In this document: piece after piece, positions 4,669-6,263 of the stretch
Numbering within the stretch: position 1 is the stretch's first letter
How the letters are laid out: each line of letters begins with the position of its first letter
Source of the DNA: Verrucomicrobiota bacterium
GTDB lineage: Bacteria; Verrucomicrobiota; Verrucomicrobiia; Chthoniobacterales; JAFAMB01
Length of the DNA: 6,263 nt
Reading direction: 5' to 3'
NCBI GenBank assembly: GCA_019242435.1
Contig: JAFAVN010000055.1
Span: 1 to 6,263 of the forward strand
Made by a program: the position numbers and the translations under genes
Notes under the pieces: generated by a model
What the model was told of the DNA's origin: nothing
Databases searched by the model: none
What the model saw: the letters and a program-made list of their open reading frames with translations, nothing else

Positions 4669-5867
4669 CAACCGGCGCTGCCCTCGTGGCTAGTGGAACT
4701 AACTTCCCTGACCTCGAAGTCAAGGACGCCCAGCTCATCTTCGGCGCCGTTTGGCGCGAGCTGGAGGGGCAGTTCGGCCGCAGCCAGATGAGGTTCCCCA
4801 GGGAATTGATCCTGCTCGGAGGAGCACCTGGCTCCGGCAAAGGGACGAACTCGGACTTCATTCGCAAGGTACGGAGTATCGACGCACTGCCTCTGGTCAT
4901 TTCCCAGCTGCTTAACACTCCGGAAGCGGTCGCCATCAAGGCGCGCGGCGGAATGGTTGGGGACCGGGAGGTAGTCAGAATACTGTTTCGTAAGTTGCTA
5001 GAACCCGAATATAAAAACGGTGCGTTGCTTGACGGATTCCCGCGTACCAAGGTGCAGGTGGAGTGTCTGAAGCTGCTCTTTGACGAGATGATAGCGCTCC
5101 GGCGGGAGTTCTCAGGCACGCCGAACGAGATTCATTTCAGAAAGCCTATCTTTCAAATCATGGTGCTGTTCGTCGACGAGGCGGAGAGTGTGGCGCGTCA
5201 GCTCAAACGCGGCCGACAGGTAGTTGCCCATAACGAGGAGGTCATTCGCTCGGGTGTGGGCGAGTTATGGGAGGAACGCGCGACCGACTCGAGCCAGGCG
5301 CTCGCTCGGAATCGCTACCGCGTATTCAAAGAGCAAACCTATGATGCTCTGGTTTCGCTCAAGCAGATCTTCCACTTCCACTTCATCAACGCGCAGGCGC
5401 CAATCCCCGAAGTACAGGCGAACATCCTGCGCGAGCTCGAATACCAAAGCTCGCTGGAGTTAGACCCGCGTACTTTTGATAGGCTTCGGAAGTTGCCTCT
5501 GGCCAGCGATATCGTTCGCCACGCCCGGCAGGACCTCGTCCGCAGGTTGGACAGCTACGAGCTTGAGCGGCCGGAAACATTTAGCGGGGTGATCGAATTT
5601 ATCGATGCAAAGATGATGCCTATCGTTGTCCGTCATGCGATTTCGGGCGTCGCCAATATCAACTCGGAAGACGTTTTGTTTCAGGACCCGGTCGCTTTGG
5701 CTATGCTGATCGACGTCTTTTCCGAGCGCGGCTTCCATACGACGGTGGATGTTACTCGAGCTTGTGTGCCAGTGCGCATCGATCTACAGAGCGGGGAGAT
5801 TTTCTCCGAGGAGAAGAAAGTCTTCCGTTTCAGCGTGCGCTTCAAAAGCGCACAGGTTCGAGGCTAA
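4650..5867 (+). CDS. adenylate kinase-like nucleoside monophosphate kinase with C-terminal extension
   Basis: This 405-residue protein carries two signatures of adenylate kinase-type nucleoside monophosphate kinases, which transfer phosphate from ATP to NMP: the P-loop GAPGSGKGT (58-66) and DGFPRT (128-133, NMP-binding and Walker-B-like region). Arginines at 187/189 (KRGR) and in NRYRVF (221-226) could serve as the catalytic arginines of the lid region. The kinase domain seems to end near 265. About 140 further residues, which I cannot assign, are absent from standard adenylate kinases of about 215 residues. An N-terminal segment of about 50 residues precedes the P-loop, with the likely conserved part starting near DLEVKDAQLIF (21-31). 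The ATG at 4650 is fixed upstream by a TAG at 4641, yet has no Shine-Dalgarno sequence; an in-frame GTG at 4686 is an alternative. The gene stands alone. It is probably not the housekeeping adk, and I infer a specialised nucleotide kinase. Confidence 0.85.
   Translation: MQRDHIATGAALVASGTNFPDLEVKDAQLIFGAVWRELEGQFGRSQMRFPRELILLGGAPGSGKGTNSDFIRKVRSIDALPLVISQLLNTPEAVAIKARGGMVGDREVVRILFRKLLEPEYKNGALLDGFPRTKVQVECLKLLFDEMIALRREFSGTPNEIHFRKPIFQIMVLFVDEAESVARQLKRGRQVVAHNEEVIRSGVGELWEERATDSSQALARNRYRVFKEQTYDALVSLKQIFHFHFINAQAPIPEVQANILRELEYQSSLELDPRTFDRLRKLPLASDIVRHARQDLVRRLDSYELERPETFSGVIEFIDAKMMPIVVRHAISGVANINSEDVLFQDPVALAMLIDVFSERGFHTTVDVTRACVPVRIDLQSGEIFSEEKKVFRFSVRFKSAQVRG
5835..5853 (+). other. 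perfect 8-bp hairpin inside the 3' end of the kinase-like gene
   Basis: GTGCGCTT and AAGCGCAC pair perfectly around a CAA loop, ending 11 bases before the TAA stop codon. No T-run follows, so this is not a standard terminator. It could stabilise the 3' end of the mRNA or be a by-product of codon choice in the FSVRFKSAQ segment. Confidence 0.5.
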
Positions 5868-6107
5868 CTTAAAACACCGCAGCCTGAGAAGAGGTCGCGG
5901 CGGCCGGACGACAGGATGTCGCACAACGATAGACAAGCACGCCAGAGATCCGGGCAACATAACGATCTGCGTTAGGCGCGACACACCCGCTCATTCTACT
6001 GCTGCGTTTGAGGCGATCTTACCATCGCTGCACATCTAGTAACCTTTCAAAATAATTTTGTATAGTTATCAATTACGCCGGAAGTTGTCGATAGACTTTG
6101 GCACTCA

Positions 6108-6121
6108 AACTGTTAACAGTT
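6108..6121. promoter_or_regulatory. 14-base perfect palindrome AACTGTTAACAGTT, candidate operator
   Basis: The 14 bases equal their own reverse complement, and the symmetry ends sharply on both sides. It lies 89 bases before the start codon of the dehydrogenase gene, a normal position for a dimeric regulator's site. No regulator gene is in the window. Confidence 0.4.
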
Positions 6122-6178
6122 CCTTAGTATTTCACGATTGACCTGATCGCAATAACCGGACAAAGAGTGATCCAACGG

Positions 6179-6187
6179 TTATCCACA
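6179..6187 (+). promoter_or_regulatory. single consensus DnaA box TTATCCACA
   Basis: The nine bases match the strong DnaA box exactly. It lies 23 bases before the dehydrogenase start codon. I found no second good copy nearby, so this is not an origin; it may be chance or a DnaA-responsive promoter site. Confidence 0.3.
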
Positions 6188-6196
6188 GAGGATTCG

Positions 6197-6202
6197 AAAG
6201 GA
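6197..6202 (+). promoter_or_regulatory. ribosome binding site of the SDR gene
   Basis: AAAGGA lies 8 bases before the ATG at 6211, a normal spacing, and supports that start. Confidence 0.55.
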
Positions 6203-6210
6203 TAAGCAAA

Positions 6211-6263
6211 ATGCCAGAATCAGTTGCTATCGTCACAGGTGCAAGCCAGGGAATTGGACGGGC
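6211..6263 (+). CDS. short-chain dehydrogenase/reductase, N-terminus only
   Basis: The last 53 bases encode MPESVAIVTGASQGIGR and run off the window. The strand-turn-helix start VAIVTG followed by the glycine motif TGxxxGIG (T9 to G16) is the NAD(P)-binding signature of classical SDR oxidoreductases. The start is supported by AAAGGA 8 bases upstream. Only about the first 7% of a usual 250-residue protein is visible, so the substrate cannot be inferred. If it is a 3-oxoacyl reductase or sugar dehydrogenase, a link to the sugar-acid genes at the other end is conceivable, but distance and orientation speak against one operon. Confidence 0.9.
   Translation, partial: MPESVAIVTGASQGIGR

Larger units (their letters stand above)
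5868..6210. promoter_or_regulatory. 343-base intergenic region upstream of the SDR gene
   Basis: No gene is evident between the kinase-like gene and the dehydrogenase. Positions 5868-6040 are mixed in composition with nothing I can name. Positions 6041-6076 are A/T-rich (TTCAAAATAATTTTGTATAGTTATC) and include TATAGT at 6061, a possible -10 box without a convincing -35. A perfect palindrome (6108-6121), a 7-base inverted repeat ATAACCG/CGGTTAT (6152-6158 and 6176-6182) and a consensus DnaA box (6179-6187) follow. The region most likely holds the promoter and regulatory sites of the dehydrogenase gene. Confidence 0.4.

Noticed and set aside
4640..5119. Long minus-strand frame antisense to the kinase-like gene
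   Set aside because: It is the mirror of a region encoding an unmistakable P-loop kinase. Its Ser/Arg-rich translation is typical of a shadow frame.
6041..6190. Replication origin
   Set aside because: A/T-rich DNA and one DnaA box are present, but there is no cluster of boxes and no dnaA, dnaN or gidA-type neighbours.

Overview
The window looks like a chromosomal segment of a soil- or water-type bacterium, most likely from the Verrucomicrobiota. Two things point there: an adenylate-kinase-like protein of about 405 residues with a long C-terminal extension, and a cluster of short palindromic intergenic repeats with the core GCTCCGNAGGAGC. Both resemble what I recall from that phylum. The placement is an inference, since no rRNA or marker gene is present.

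Layout. Positions 1-248 hold no gene I can support. From 249 to about 2970, three genes lie on the minus strand. In transcription order they are a carboxymuconolactone decarboxylase/AhpD-like protein, a glucarate-dehydratase-like enolase superfamily enzyme, and an SMP-30/gluconolactonase-family lactonase. The last two are only 9 bases apart and both start with GTG, so they almost certainly form an operon. Dehydratase plus lactonase suggests catabolism of a sugar acid or its lactone. Upstream of the AhpD-like gene (about 3092-3261, minus strand) is what looks like a frameshifted relic of a PIN-domain (VapC-like) toxin gene. A plus-strand gene for a small VOC (glyoxalase/bleomycin-resistance fold) protein follows at 3260-3667.

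Positions 3668-4649 are a long non-coding stretch. They carry at least six copies of the palindromic core in both orientations, two of them shaped like Rho-independent terminators, followed by a perfect 12-base palindrome and a 13-base inverted repeat with a 44-base spacer. The kinase-like gene (4650-5867, plus strand) has no Shine-Dalgarno sequence of its own. It is overlapped at its start by a 26-codon reading frame that does have one. This could be a leader peptide or the true start displaced by a frameshift.

After another 343 bases without a gene, which include a perfect 14-base palindrome and a consensus DnaA box, the window ends in the first 17 codons of a short-chain dehydrogenase/reductase gene. 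I see no complete novel defence or mobile system. The most interesting material is the repeat cluster, the start region and architecture of the kinase-like gene, and the PIN relic.
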